NCBI RefSeq assembly: GCF_014837175.1
Contig: NZ_JACYFR010000006.1
Coordinates: forward strand, 124,001 to 188,000
Length of the DNA stretch: 64,000 bases
Origin: Cellulomonas sp. JH27-2
Lineage (GTDB): Bacteria > Actinomycetota > Actinomycetes > Actinomycetales > Cellulomonadaceae
Direction: 5' to 3'
The first letter of the stretch is position 1, and each line of letters opens with the position of its first letter. Shown one piece after another: positions 39,391 to 47,726 of the stretch. Below the pieces are notes generated by a model, which saw nothing but the letters and a program-made list of their open reading frames with translations, was not told where the DNA came from and made no database searches. The translations under genes and the position numbers were made by a program.

Positions 39391-41646
39391 TCAGTCGGCG
39401 ATGCCTGCCGGCAGGTCGGTGGCGTGCACCACGTGCAGCAGGCGGGTGGGGCGGGTCATCGCGACATAGAGGGCGCCCGCGGACTCGGCGAGCAGGTCAG
39501 CGGGCTCGACGAGGACCACGGCGTCGAACTCGAGCCCCTTGGACTCCGCGGCCGTGAGCAGCACGAGCGGGGCGTCCAGGTCGGCCGTGCCGGCGCTGGT
39601 GATCCCCGGGGCGAGGTCGTGGGCGTGCATCGCGCGGTCGACGACGGCGAGGTCGGCGGCCGCGCAGATGACGGCCACGCGTCCTTCGCCCTCGGCGTCG
39701 ACGGTCGACGCGACCGCCTGCGCCGCGGCGGAGGCGGCGGCCTCGTCGCGACCGGCCGGCGTGGTGCGCTCGATGCGCAGGGCGTCGGTGACGTCCCGGG
39801 CCGACGTCAACGGGCTGATCGGCAGCCCGGCGGCCCGGGCCATCCGGACCGCGGCGTCGGCGACGGCCGCGGGCGTCCGGTAGTTGACGGTCAGCTCACG
39901 CAGGCGCCACGAGCCACGCAGCAACGGGTCGAGCATGCGCTCCCAGCTGCGGGCACCGCCGGCGGCGCTCGTCTGCGCGACGTCGCCGACGATGGTCAGC
40001 GAGCGCGTCGGGACGCGGCGCAGCAGGACGCGCCACGCCATGGCGGACAGCTCCTGGGCCTCGTCGACCACCACGTGGCCGTAGGTCCACGAGCGGTCAG
40101 CGGCAGCGCGTTCGGCCGTCGTCAGGGCGGGTCCGCTCGAGCTGAACCGGTCCGCCAGCAGCTCGGCGGAGACCAAGGCGCCCGCTCCGGTGGACTCGAG
40201 CACCTGGCGCGCGTAGGCGACCTCGGTGGCTCGCTGCTGGGCCGCCGCGCGCTCCTGGGCGCGCAGCGCCTGGTCGTCCTCGCCGAGCAGCTCGGCGGCC
40301 TCGTCGAGCAGAGGGACGTCGGCCGGCGTCCACGGCGCGTCCGCGTCCCGGGCCAGCAGCGCGCGCTGAGCGGGGGACAGGCCGGGGGCCGCCGCCTCGA
40401 GTCGCCAGGGCCGGGAGTACAGGTCGCTGAGCAGCTTCTGGGGGCTCGTCGGCATCCAGGCCAGGTTGAGCGCGACGCGCACGTCGCGGTCCGCGCGCAG
40501 CTCGTTGATGATCTCGCCCCGCTCGTCGGGCGGCACGTCCTGGCCGAGCTGGGTGACCCACTGGTCCGCGAGCCGGGCGAGCATGTCGCGGACGAACGTG
40601 ACGCGGGCCTGGTTGTGGGGGCGGTGGTTGCGTCGGGCGCGGTTGATGGCCGACGCGATGTCGCCCGGGCGGATCACGACGGTCACGCCGTCGATGCGCA
40701 CGGTGGTCGCCTGCGCGGGGATCCGCTGACGCTGTCTGACGGCGCGGGCGATCACCTCCGCCATCACCGTGCGGCCCTTGAGCTCGGCGACGGCCGGGTC
40801 CTCGGCGCCGGTCGCGACGACGCCCGGGACCAGGTCGGCGATGGTCGTCGTGACCACTCCCGTCTCGCCGAGCGACGGGAGCACCTGGTCGATGTACCGC
40901 AGGAAGGTGCGGCTGGGGCCGACGAGCAGCACGCCGTTGCGCTCGAGCATGCGGCGGTGCGCGTACAGGAGGTAGGCCGCGCGGTGCAGCGCGACGGCGG
41001 TCTTGCCCGTGCCCGGGCCGCCCTGCACGACGAGCGCGCCCGCGAGCTCGGAGCGGATGATCGCGTCCTGCTCGGCCTGGATGGTCGCGACGATGTCGCC
41101 CATGCGGCCGGTGCGGCCCGCACGCATGCCGGCGAGCAGCGCGCCCTCGCCGGACAGGCCCGCCAGCCGCTCGTCGGCGTCGTCCGGCGAGCCGTCGGTG
41201 AGGACCGACAGGTCGAGCACCTCGTCCTCCACGCCCGTGACCTCGCGGCCGCGCGTCACCACGTGGCGGCGGCGCACGACGCCGTCCGGGTGGGCGGCGG
41301 TGGCGCGGTAGAACGACTGCGCCGCGGGCGCGCGCCAGTCCGTCAGCAGCGGCGTCTGCTCGTCGTCCGTCAGACCCATCCGCCCGATGTAACGGCGCGT
41401 GTCGTCGTCGAGGTCGACCCGCCCGAACACGAGCCGTTCCTCGACCGCCTCGAGCTGGGCGACGCGGTCCTCGTACAGCGTCGCGAACGCATCGCGCTCG
41501 CTGCGGTTCTGGGGCGAGCCCGCCGGGCCCGAGCGCCGCACCTCAGCGAGCCTGGCGCGCGTCGCCCGCCGCAGCTCGTCGAGGCGCCCGTACATGACGT
41601 CGACCGTCTTCTGCTCGCCGGCCAGCTCGTCGTTGGTCCCTGCCAC
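39391..41646 (-). CDS. HelR/HelD-type RNA polymerase-recycling UvrD-like helicase
   Basis: 751 residues. Superfamily 1 helicase fold with QGGPGTGKTAVALHRAAYLL (Walker A near residue 210), VVDEAQELSAMAWRVL, TIVGDVAQTSAA, LTVNYRTPAAVADAA and AAESKGLEFDAVVLV. The N-terminal ~120 residues (EQKTVDVMYGRLDELRRATR onward, predicted coiled coil) match the secondary-channel arm of HelD, followed by the 1A domain. HelD releases RNA polymerase stuck on DNA, and the HelR subgroup protects it from rifamycins. GTG 41646 is preceded by GGGAGAA. Minus-strand GATAAT (41719-41724) is a -10 candidate. I see no rifamycin-associated element upstream. Confidence 0.85.
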   Translation of the reverse strand: MAGTNDELAGEQKTVDVMYGRLDELRRATRARLAEVRRSGPAGSPQNRSERDAFATLYEDRVAQLEAVEERLVFGRVDLDDDTRRYIGRMGLTDDEQTPLLTDWRAPAAQSFYRATAAHPDGVVRRRHVVTRGREVTGVEDEVLDLSVLTDGSPDDADERLAGLSGEGALLAGMRAGRTGRMGDIVATIQAEQDAIIRSELAGALVVQGGPGTGKTAVALHRAAYLLYAHRRMLERNGVLLVGPSRTFLRYIDQVLPSLGETGVVTTTIADLVPGVVATGAEDPAVAELKGRTVMAEVIARAVRQRQRIPAQATTVRIDGVTVVIRPGDIASAINRARRNHRPHNQARVTFVRDMLARLADQWVTQLGQDVPPDERGEIINELRADRDVRVALNLAWMPTSPQKLLSDLYSRPWRLEAAAPGLSPAQRALLARDADAPWTPADVPLLDEAAELLGEDDQALRAQERAAAQQRATEVAYARQVLESTGAGALVSAELLADRFSSSGPALTTAERAAADRSWTYGHVVVDEAQELSAMAWRVLLRRVPTRSLTIVGDVAQTSAAGGARSWERMLDPLLRGSWRLRELTVNYRTPAAVADAAVRMARAAGLPISPLTSARDVTDALRIERTTPAGRDEAAASAAAQAVASTVDAEGEGRVAVICAAADLAVVDRAMHAHDLAPGITSAGTADLDAPLVLLTAAESKGLEFDAVVLVEPADLLAESAGALYVAMTRPTRLLHVVHATDLPAGIAD

Positions 41647-41804
41647 GTGCGCGTTCTCCCGTCCACCGACTGCCGTGCGCCACCGCGGGCCACGACGTGG
41701 CGCCTGGAGCGGCCGTCCATTATCCGCCATCGGACCAGGTGGCGTGGCCGGAGCGCGCCGTGCGCAACCGGGTGATCGGCTACACCCTCACCCGGTCCCG
41801 GCCG

Positions 41805-41837
41805 TACGCTACGGGGGACCACGACGAGAGGACCCCA
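41805..41837 (+). promoter_or_regulatory. Promoter and ribosome site of the signalling operon
   Basis: TACGCT (41805-41810) is a -10 candidate that gives a leader of about 20 bases; GAGAGGA at 41826-41832 is the ribosome site before GTG 41838. The helR gene diverges across the same 191-base region. Confidence 0.5.
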
Positions 41838-43037
41838 GTGTCGGACGCTTCACGCGGACCGGGAACCGCCACGGCGGTGTCCCCGTCGCAGGCGGGCGAC
41901 GACCGTCAGATCCGCCTCCTGCTCGTCGAGGACGACGACGGCGACGCCGTCCTCGTCTCGGAGCACCTCGAGGACGCCGGGCTCGACGTGGCGCTGACCT
42001 GGGTGCGGACGCTCGACGAGGCCGTCGACGCGCTCGACGTCGACTGCGTGCTGCTCGACCTGGGCCTGCCCGACGCCACCGGCATCCCTGCGCTCGAGCG
42101 CCTCCTCGCCGCCGGCGCGCCCGCCGTGGTGGTGCTCACCGGCCTGTCGGGCGGGGACACGGGCGTGCAGGCCGTCGCGGCCGGTGCGCAGGACTACCTG
42201 GTCAAGGACGAGGTCGACGCGCACCGCCTGAGTCGTGCCGTGCGCTACGCGGTCCAGCGTCGCCGGCTGGAGGAGACCGACCGGGCGCTCTACCGCAGCC
42301 TGGTGCGCGCGGAGGAGACCAACCGGCTCGAGCGGGCGCTCCTGCCCAAGCCCCTCGTGCGCGACGAGCACCTGCAGGTCCTGGTCGGCTACCGGGCCGG
42401 GCGCGACGGTGTCCTGGGTGGCGACTTCTACGACGTCGTCGAGCGCCCCGACGGGTCCGTCCTCGCAATCGTCGGCGACGTCTGCGGGCACGGCCCCGAC
42501 GAGGCGGCTCTCGGCGCGACGCTGCGGACCGCGTGGCGGACGCTGGTGCTGACCGGCACCCGGCCCGGTGACATCCTTGGTCTGCTCGAGACCGTGCTCG
42601 AGGCCGAGCGTGCCAGGCCTGAGGTGTTCACGACCGTCGCGATGCTCGTGGTGAAGGCCGACCGCCGCACCGCTGACATGTACCTCGCCGGTCACCCCGT
42701 CCCGTTCGTTCTCGGTCCGCCGTCGGTCCTGCCGCCGACGACGAGGCGCGGTCGTGCGCTCGGCATCCCCGTCTCGGGGACGTGGCACGCGGAGGTGCTC
42801 GACCTCGGCGAGCGGTGGCAGCTCATGCTCTACACCGACGGTCTGCTCGAGGCCACGGTCGACGGTGGACCGGAGCGGCTCGGCAAGCCGGGGCTGCTCG
42901 GGGTCGTCGACCGCGCACTCACCGCGGACGACTCCGACGTCGACCTCGTCGGGCGCGTCCTGCACGACGTCCGCACGCTGCACGGCGGCGACCTGGTCGA
43001 CGACGCCGCCGCCGTCGTGCTCGGATGGGGCGCGTGA
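41838..43037 (+). CDS. Receiver domain fused to SpoIIE/PP2C-type serine phosphatase
   Basis: 399 residues. Receiver domain at about 24-145 (LLLVEDDDGDAVLVSEHL; phosphoacceptor Asp74 in CVLLDLGLPD; Lys in YLVKDE), a short coiled-coil linker, then a PP2C phosphatase of the SpoIIE/RsbU kind: LVGYRAGRDGVLGGDFYDVV, AIVGDVCGHGPDEAALG, MLYTDGLLEA. Proteins of this type are usually switched on by phosphorylation and dephosphorylate an anti-sigma antagonist. No anti-sigma or antagonist gene is nearby. Its stop overlaps the GTG of the histidine kinase, which is its likely partner. Confidence 0.88.
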   Translation: MSDASRGPGTATAVSPSQAGDDRQIRLLLVEDDDGDAVLVSEHLEDAGLDVALTWVRTLDEAVDALDVDCVLLDLGLPDATGIPALERLLAAGAPAVVVLTGLSGGDTGVQAVAAGAQDYLVKDEVDAHRLSRAVRYAVQRRRLEETDRALYRSLVRAEETNRLERALLPKPLVRDEHLQVLVGYRAGRDGVLGGDFYDVVERPDGSVLAIVGDVCGHGPDEAALGATLRTAWRTLVLTGTRPGDILGLLETVLEAERARPEVFTTVAMLVVKADRRTADMYLAGHPVPFVLGPPSVLPPTTRRGRALGIPVSGTWHAEVLDLGERWQLMLYTDGLLEATVDGGPERLGKPGLLGVVDRALTADDSDVDLVGRVLHDVRTLHGGDLVDDAAAVVLGWGA

Positions 43038-44644
43038 GCGCGCCGGTCGTCCCACCGATGGACGCGGACGTGCGGCCGGTCGTGCCGTCCCTGTCTGTGG
43101 GCGGCCCCCGTCGTCGGGTGACCCTGAGGCGTCGGCTCGCCACGCTCCTCGTCGTCGCCGGCGTCGTTCTCGGGCTCGTGCTGTGCGCAGCTGGGCTGGT
43201 CTTCAACCGCCTGGCCGACCGGCAGGATGCGGTCACGGGGGACATCTTCCAGGCGGTCGAGGCGACCGACGCCGCGCTGCTGAACCTCGTCGACGCCGAG
43301 ACCGGGCTGCGCGGGTACGCGCTCACCGGTGACCCGGCCACCCTCGAGCCGTACGAGCAGGCGACGTCGGGAGGGGCCTCCTTCGAGCAGATCGCGCGGG
43401 ACCTCGGCTCTGCCGTCGATGATCCCGAGCTCGTCACGCTCGGTCGCGCCACCGACCAAGCGGCCCAGGACTGGTTCACCGGCTACGCCGAGCCGTTGCG
43501 TCAGCAGATCGCCACGTCGGGGCCGCAGTCGGTCACGGCGCAGGACGTCGAACGCGGCAAGGCGTCGTTCGACAAGGTCCGGGCGGCGACGAGTGCTTTC
43601 TCCTCCGAGCTGCGTGACCTGCGTACGGAGGTGCGCGACGAGATGCGCAGCGCCACGCGGCAGGCGTCGATCCTCGTCGGGCTGCTTGCCCTGGCCGCGA
43701 TCGCCGTCGGGATCGTGCTGTGGACCGCGTTGCGGCGGTGGGTCGTGGAACCGCTCGACGCGCTGGCGATCGACGCCCGCGAGGTCGCCGACGGTGACCT
43801 CACCCACCCGGTCGTCCTGCAGGGGCACGCGGAGATCGCCGACGTGGCCGGTGCGGTCGAGTCGATGCGGACCACGCTGCTCGCCCAGGTCGAGGAGGTC
43901 CGGGAGTCCCACGCGCTGCTCGAGCAGCAGACCGAGGAGCTGCGACGTTCGAACCGCGACCTCGAGCAGTTCGCCTACGTGGCGTCCCACGACCTGCAGG
44001 AGCCGCTGCGCAAGGTCGCGAGCTTCACGCAGCTGCTCCAGAAGCGCTACGGCGGCCAGATGGACGAACGAGCCGACCAGTACATCGCCTTCGCGGTCGA
44101 CGGCGCCAAGCGGATGCAACGGCTGATCCAGGACCTGCTCGGGTTCAGCAGGGTGGGCCGCGTCGGCGGCGAGGTGACGGACGTCCCGCTCGAGGACGTG
44201 CTGCGCGAGGCGCTCGACAACCTGTCCGAGCGGATCGAGGAGGCCGGCGCGCGGGTCACGCACGACGAGCTCCCGGTGGTGCGTGGCGAGGAGCCGCTGC
44301 TGGTCCAGCTGTTCCAGAACCTCGTCGGGAACGCCATCAAGTTCGCGGACCCCGATCGCGTGCCCCATGTGCACGTGTCGGCTCGTCCCGTGCCAGACTC
44401 GGGCGGCTCCCAGTGGGAGCTGCGCTGCCGCGACAACGGGATCGGCATCGACGCGCAGTACGCCGAGCGGGTCTTCGTCATCTTCCAGCGGCTGCACCCC
44501 AAGGACGTGTACGAGGGGACGGGCATCGGCCTGGCCCTGTGCAAGAAGATCGTCGAGTTCCACGGCGGTCACATCTGGATCGACCCCCCGGAGGGGGAGG
44601 GCACAAGCATCCGCTGGACCCTGCCCGCGCCGGTCGAGGACTGA
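43034..44644 (+). CDS. CHASE3-HAMP sensor histidine kinase
   Basis: 536 residues. Two membrane helices (LATLLVVAGVVLGLVLCAAGLVF and ASILVGLLALAAIAVGIVLW) bracket an external helical CHASE3-like domain (LLNLVDAETGLRGYALTGD). A HAMP linker, coiled coil and HisKA domain follow with YVASHDLQEPLRKVASFTQL (His319), then the ATPase with NLVGNAIKFADP, CRDNGIGIDAQYAERVF and GTGIGLALCKKIVEFHGG. The kinase core is of the phytochrome-like group usually paired with Rcp1-type receivers, and one follows here. The GTG overlaps the preceding stop (GTGA). The signal is unknown. Confidence 0.88.
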   Translation: MSAPVVPPMDADVRPVVPSLSVGGPRRRVTLRRRLATLLVVAGVVLGLVLCAAGLVFNRLADRQDAVTGDIFQAVEATDAALLNLVDAETGLRGYALTGDPATLEPYEQATSGGASFEQIARDLGSAVDDPELVTLGRATDQAAQDWFTGYAEPLRQQIATSGPQSVTAQDVERGKASFDKVRAATSAFSSELRDLRTEVRDEMRSATRQASILVGLLALAAIAVGIVLWTALRRWVVEPLDALAIDAREVADGDLTHPVVLQGHAEIADVAGAVESMRTTLLAQVEEVRESHALLEQQTEELRRSNRDLEQFAYVASHDLQEPLRKVASFTQLLQKRYGGQMDERADQYIAFAVDGAKRMQRLIQDLLGFSRVGRVGGEVTDVPLEDVLREALDNLSERIEEAGARVTHDELPVVRGEEPLLVQLFQNLVGNAIKFADPDRVPHVHVSARPVPDSGGSQWELRCRDNGIGIDAQYAERVFVIFQRLHPKDVYEGTGIGLALCKKIVEFHGGHIWIDPPEGEGTSIRWTLPAPVED

Positions 44645-44671
44645 CCCGCACGGGTCGAGAGAGAGGCTGAC

Positions 44672-45112
44672 ATGCCGGATTCCCGCAAGACGATCGACGT
44701 GCTCCTGGTCGAGGACGACCCGGGCGACGTCCTCATGACGCGTGAGGCGTTCGCCGACCACAAGGTGGCCAACCGCCTGTCGGTGGTCTCCGACGGCGTG
44801 AGCGCGCTGGAGTTCCTCCGCAAGGAGGGCGAGCACGAGGGCGCCCCGACGCCCGACCTCATCCTGCTCGACCTCAACCTGCCGCGGATGGACGGTCGCG
44901 AGGTGCTGGAGGCGCTCAAGGCCGACGCCGACCTGCGCGCCATCCCCGTCGTCGTGCTCACCACGAGCGAGGCCGAGGAGGACGTCGTGCGCAGCTACTC
45001 GCTGCACGCCAACGCGTACGTCACCAAGCCCGTGGACTTCGACCGGTTCATCGACGTCGTCCGCCAGATCGACGAGTTCTTCGTCGAGGTCGTGCGCCTG
45101 CCGTCTCGCTGA
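44672..45112 (+). CDS. Single-domain response regulator (Rcp1-like)
   Basis: 146 residues, receiver only. [18 protein letters not shown], phosphoacceptor Asp67 in [30 protein letters not shown], and [14 protein letters not shown] (Lys). The long insertion typical of Rcp1 ([15 protein letters not shown]) is present. With no output domain it likely shuttles phosphate or binds a partner. ATG 44672 follows GAGAGAGAGG. It ends the three-gene signalling run before a terminator. Confidence 0.88.
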   Translation: MPDSRKTIDVLLVEDDPGDVLMTREAFADHKVANRLSVVSDGVSALEFLRKEGEHEGAPTPDLILLDLNLPRMDGREVLEALKADADLRAIPVVVLTTSEAEEDVVRSYSLHANAYVTKPVDFDRFIDVVRQIDEFFVEVVRLPSR

Positions 45113-45125
45113 CCGCGAACACGTC

Positions 45126-45160
45126 ACGCGGCGGTCCCCGGAATGCGGGGGCCGCCGCGT
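45126..45160 (+). terminator. Terminator after the signalling operon
   Basis: ACGCGGCGG-T-CCCCG pairs with CGGGG-G-CCGCCGCGT over a GAATG loop, 14 bases after the stop, followed by CGTGTTGT. Confidence 0.82.
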
Positions 45161-45224
45161 CGTGTTGTGGCAGGTGAGCAGCGGCCGGTCGGCCGCACCG
45201 CGGACGAGAGGCAGAACCCGACGC

Positions 45225-46157
45225 ATGTTGGACCCGAGCGAGATCTACGAGGTGGATCCTGACGTCGCTGCACGCCTGGACGAGCGCAGCGAAGGTGGTC
45301 GCGGCCCCGTGCTGGTGCACGCCGTGCGGGGCTTCATCGACGCGGGCAACGCCGGCCAGATCGCGGCCGAGCACCTGTCCGGCGAGCTGTCGAGCGTGCG
45401 GCTGGCGTCCTTCGACGTCGACCAGCTGCTCGACTACCGCTCGCGCCGTCCGCTCATGACGTTCGACGCGACCACGTGGTCGGCCTACGAGGAGCCCGAG
45501 CTCGTCGTCGACCTGGTCGACGACGCCGCCGGGACCCCCTTCCTGCTGCTGCACGGCGTCGAGCCCGACGTGCAGTGGGAACGCTACGTCGCCGCCGTCC
45601 GCCAGCTCGTCGAGCGCTTCGACGTCCCCCTGACCGTGGGGCTGCACGGGATCCCGATGGGCATCCCGCACACGCGTCCTGCCTCGGTGACGGCGCACGC
45701 GACGCGGCCCGAGCTGGTGGCGGACCACCCGTCGTGGTTCGGGACCGTCCAGGTACCCGCAAGCGCCTCCTCGCTGCTCGAGCTCCGGCTGGGGCAGCAG
45801 GGCCACGACGCGATGGGCTTCGCCGTCCACGTGCCTCACTACCTCACGCAGTCGTCCTACCCGCAGGCCAGCATCGCCGCGCTGCACGCGATCGAGCAGG
45901 CGACCGGGCTCGAGCTGCGCACCACCGCGCTGACGGCGGCCGCGACCGAGGCCACCGCCGAGATCGAGCGCCAGGTCGCGCAGTCGGAGGAGGTCAGCGG
46001 CGTCGTGCAGGCGCTCGAGGAGCAGTACGACGCCTTCGCGCGCAGCTCGGGCCGCGGCAGCCTGCTGGCGAGGTCGGCCGACCTGCCGACGGCCGACGAG
46101 ATCGGGGCGGAGTTCGAGCGGTTCCTGGCCGAGCACGGGGACTCCGCCGACGACTGA
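45225..46157 (+). CDS. PAC2 family protein (proteasome assembly chaperone 2-like)
   Basis: 310 residues. Seen: VLVHAVRGFIDAGNAGQIAA, DVDQLLDYRSRRPLMTFD, LLLHGVEPDVQWERYVAAV, VGLHGIPMGIPHTRP and VPHYLTQSSYPQASIAALHA. These match the actinobacterial PAC2 (DUF75) family, which shares the fold of archaeal and eukaryotic proteasome assembly chaperones. Actinobacteria with proteasomes carry it, but no proteasome genes lie here, so the role is only inferred. ATG 45225 was chosen by homology to the family start; GAGAGG lies 14 bases upstream, a weak spacing. Confidence 0.85.
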   Translation: MLDPSEIYEVDPDVAARLDERSEGGRGPVLVHAVRGFIDAGNAGQIAAEHLSGELSSVRLASFDVDQLLDYRSRRPLMTFDATTWSAYEEPELVVDLVDDAAGTPFLLLHGVEPDVQWERYVAAVRQLVERFDVPLTVGLHGIPMGIPHTRPASVTAHATRPELVADHPSWFGTVQVPASASSLLELRLGQQGHDAMGFAVHVPHYLTQSSYPQASIAALHAIEQATGLELRTTALTAAATEATAEIERQVAQSEEVSGVVQALEEQYDAFARSSGRGSLLARSADLPTADEIGAEFERFLAEHGDSADD

Positions 46158-46298
46158 CCCCGTCCCGGTGCCGACCTTTACCCAATCGTTGTCGAATCCG
46201 CACCGCGGGGGCCGTCAAACCGTGGCGCGCGCCACACCCGGCGTGCCAGGATCTTCGCGTTGCAGTGGCGTGCTCGCTCGACCGGTTTATCCCGCGTG

Positions 46299-46346
46299 AC
46301 CGGCACCGACGCCCCTGGGCCGTAGGCCGGGGGACCGGGTGCCGGT
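46299..46346 (+). promoter_or_regulatory. Structured leader hairpin of the cold-shock gene
   Basis: ACCGGCACC (46299-46307) pairs perfectly with GGTGCCGGT (46338-46346), and GGCC-GTA-GGCC in the loop forms an inner stem. It lies in the 285-base gap before the cold-shock gene. Long structured leaders are a known feature of cspA messages and can act as thermosensors; that role here is inferred. No convincing promoter was found. Confidence 0.5.
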
Positions 46347-46442
46347 GCGGCTGGCTGGACCATCCGGTGCAGGACGTAGGCATTGCGGCACGTCGCGGAA
46401 CACGTCCGCGGCGCTCACCGGTGGGACAGAAGGAAGCAAGAC

Positions 46443-46646
46443 ATGGCACAGGGTGCTGTCAAGTGGTTCAACTCCGAGAAGGGCTACGGGTTCATCGCCC
46501 AGGACGGCGGCGGCGCCGACGTCTTCGTCCACTACTCGGCGATCGACACGCAGGGCTACCGCTCGCTCGACGAGGGGCAGCGCGTGGAGTTCGACATCAC
46601 GCAGGGTGACAAGGGTCCGCAGGCCGAGCACGTCCGCCCGCTCTGA
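46443..46646 (+). CDS. cspA: Cold-shock domain RNA chaperone
   Basis: 67 residues, a single OB-fold cold-shock domain. [19 protein letters not shown] holds RNP1 (KGYGFI) and [10 protein letters not shown] holds RNP2 (VFVHY). It binds single-stranded nucleic acid and melts RNA structure. ATG 46443 follows GAAGGAAG. It is transcribed alone: a long leader precedes it and a strong terminator follows. Confidence 0.95.
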   Translation: MAQGAVKWFNSEKGYGFIAQDGGGADVFVHYSAIDTQGYRSLDEGQRVEFDITQGDKGPQAEHVRPL

Positions 46647-46687
46647 TCGACTGAACGGATCGAGGAGCCTTGCTGCTCTGGTTCGTA

Positions 46688-46721
46688 CCGTGAGGCCGTC
46701 CCTTCGGGGGCGGCCTCACGG
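46688..46721. terminator. Bidirectional terminator after cspA
   Basis: CCGTGAGGCCG pairs with CGGCCTCACGG around CCCTTCGGGG, which extends the stem with a stable TTCG loop. It overlaps the last codons of the converging minus-strand gene. Confidence 0.88.
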
Positions 46722-47633
46722 CGTCTGCGGCGCGGTCTGCTCGGTGGTCGCCACGGGAGCGGCCGCGGGGTCGCGCAGGACGGGTGCGCGGCCGACGAAG
46801 GCGCGCAGCTCGTCGCCGTGCAGCAGGCGCGCCGGTGCGGGCAGGCTGCGCACGTGGCGCGCGAGGCCCGGTGCGCCGAGCAGGTCGGTGCGGTCGGTGC
46901 CGACCAGGACGAGGTTGCCGTAGCCCCGCCCGCGCAGCACTCCGGGCTCGGCGATCGCCGCGGTGTCCGCGAAGGCGTCCGCGAGGGTCGCGAGCTCGGC
47001 GCGCGCGGAGCCCAGCGGCGGACGGTCGGCGCAGTTGACGAGGTAGACGCCGCCGGGTCGTAGCACCCGCACCACCTCCGCGACCATCTCCCGCGTCGTG
47101 ACGTGCGCGGGCGTCCGGGCGCCGGCGAACACGTCGCGGACGACGACGTCGGCCGAGCCGGTGGCCATGGCGGCGAGCGTGGCCCGTGCGTCGCCGGCGC
47201 GGATCCGCAGCGCCGGTGCGCGCGGCAGGTCGAACCACGCCCGTACGAGCTCCGGGAGCGCGGTGTCCAGCTCGACCGCGATCTGCCGGGAGGCGGGTCG
47301 CGAGGCGTGGATCGCCCGGGCGAGCGCGCAGCCCGCGGCGCCCAGGTGGACGACGTCGAGAGCCGGGGGCTCGAGCTCGTCGACCACGAGCTTCATCTGC
47401 TGCATGTACTCGAACGCCAGCGCGCCCGGGTCCGCGAGGTCGAGGTACGAGCTCGGCACCCCGTTGACGAGGACCGTCACGCCGGTCGGCTCGTCCGCCG
47501 ACCGCACCAGCTCGACCGTCCCCGTGGGGATGAGGACGGGGCCGTCGGGCCAGGAGCCCACCAGCGAACGGGAGGGTGTGGGTGCTCGGTGGGAACCTGG
47601 GCGGCCGCGCGCGGGTCGGTCGCGGCGGGGCAT
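46716..47633 (-). CDS. Spermidine synthase-fold protein (methyltransferase-like), function uncertain
   Basis: 305 residues. Rossmann-fold blocks resemble the aminopropyltransferase family: VTVLVNGVPSSYLDLADP, LAFEYMQQMKLVVDEL, VVHLGAAGCALARAIHA, IAVELDTALPELV, VVVRDVFAGARTPAHVTT and VLRPGGVYLVNCAD. However, the glycine-rich GGGDG motif that binds the aminopropyl donor in true spermidine synthases is replaced by GAAGCAL, so polyamine synthesis is doubtful. It could be a different SAM-binding transferase. The ATG lies six bases after TACGGT on the minus strand. It diverges from the SOS-controlled HEPN gene. Confidence 0.72.
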   Translation of the reverse strand: MPRRDRPARGRPGSHRAPTPSRSLVGSWPDGPVLIPTGTVELVRSADEPTGVTVLVNGVPSSYLDLADPGALAFEYMQQMKLVVDELEPPALDVVHLGAAGCALARAIHASRPASRQIAVELDTALPELVRAWFDLPRAPALRIRAGDARATLAAMATGSADVVVRDVFAGARTPAHVTTREMVAEVVRVLRPGGVYLVNCADRPPLGSARAELATLADAFADTAAIAEPGVLRGRGYGNLVLVGTDRTDLLGAPGLARHVRSLPAPARLLHGDELRAFVGRAPVLRDPAAAPVATTEQTAPQTP

Positions 47634-47645
47634 GCAGCAACCGTA
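47634..47645 (-). promoter_or_regulatory. Leaderless -10 element of the spermidine synthase-fold gene
   Basis: Minus-strand TACGGT (47640-47645), six bases before the ATG at 47633. Confidence 0.55.
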
Positions 47646-47678
47646 CTGGGCGCCGCGCACCTCGGTGCGGCCGAGGGG

Positions 47679-47707
47679 TTGACGCGATCGAACATGTGTT
47701 CGATGAT
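47679..47707 (+). promoter_or_regulatory. SOS promoter with a perfect LexA box
   Basis: -35 TTGACG (47679-47684) and -10 GATGAT (47702-47707) are 17 bases apart. Between and over them lies TCGAACATGTGTTCGA (47688-47703), a perfect palindrome and an exact match to TCGAACA-N2-TGTTCGA. LexA bound here would block the polymerase. Confidence 0.88.
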
Positions 47708-47726
47708 GAGACAGGAGGTGGTCGAG

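Noticed and set aside
41647..41837. Rifamycin-associated element upstream of the HelR-type gene
   Set aside because: The 19-bp inverted element known from rifamycin-induced genes was looked for and not found.
42830..45226. Minus-strand frame of about 800 codons opposite the signalling operon
   Set aside because: Antisense to the phosphatase, kinase and receiver genes; no domain recognised.
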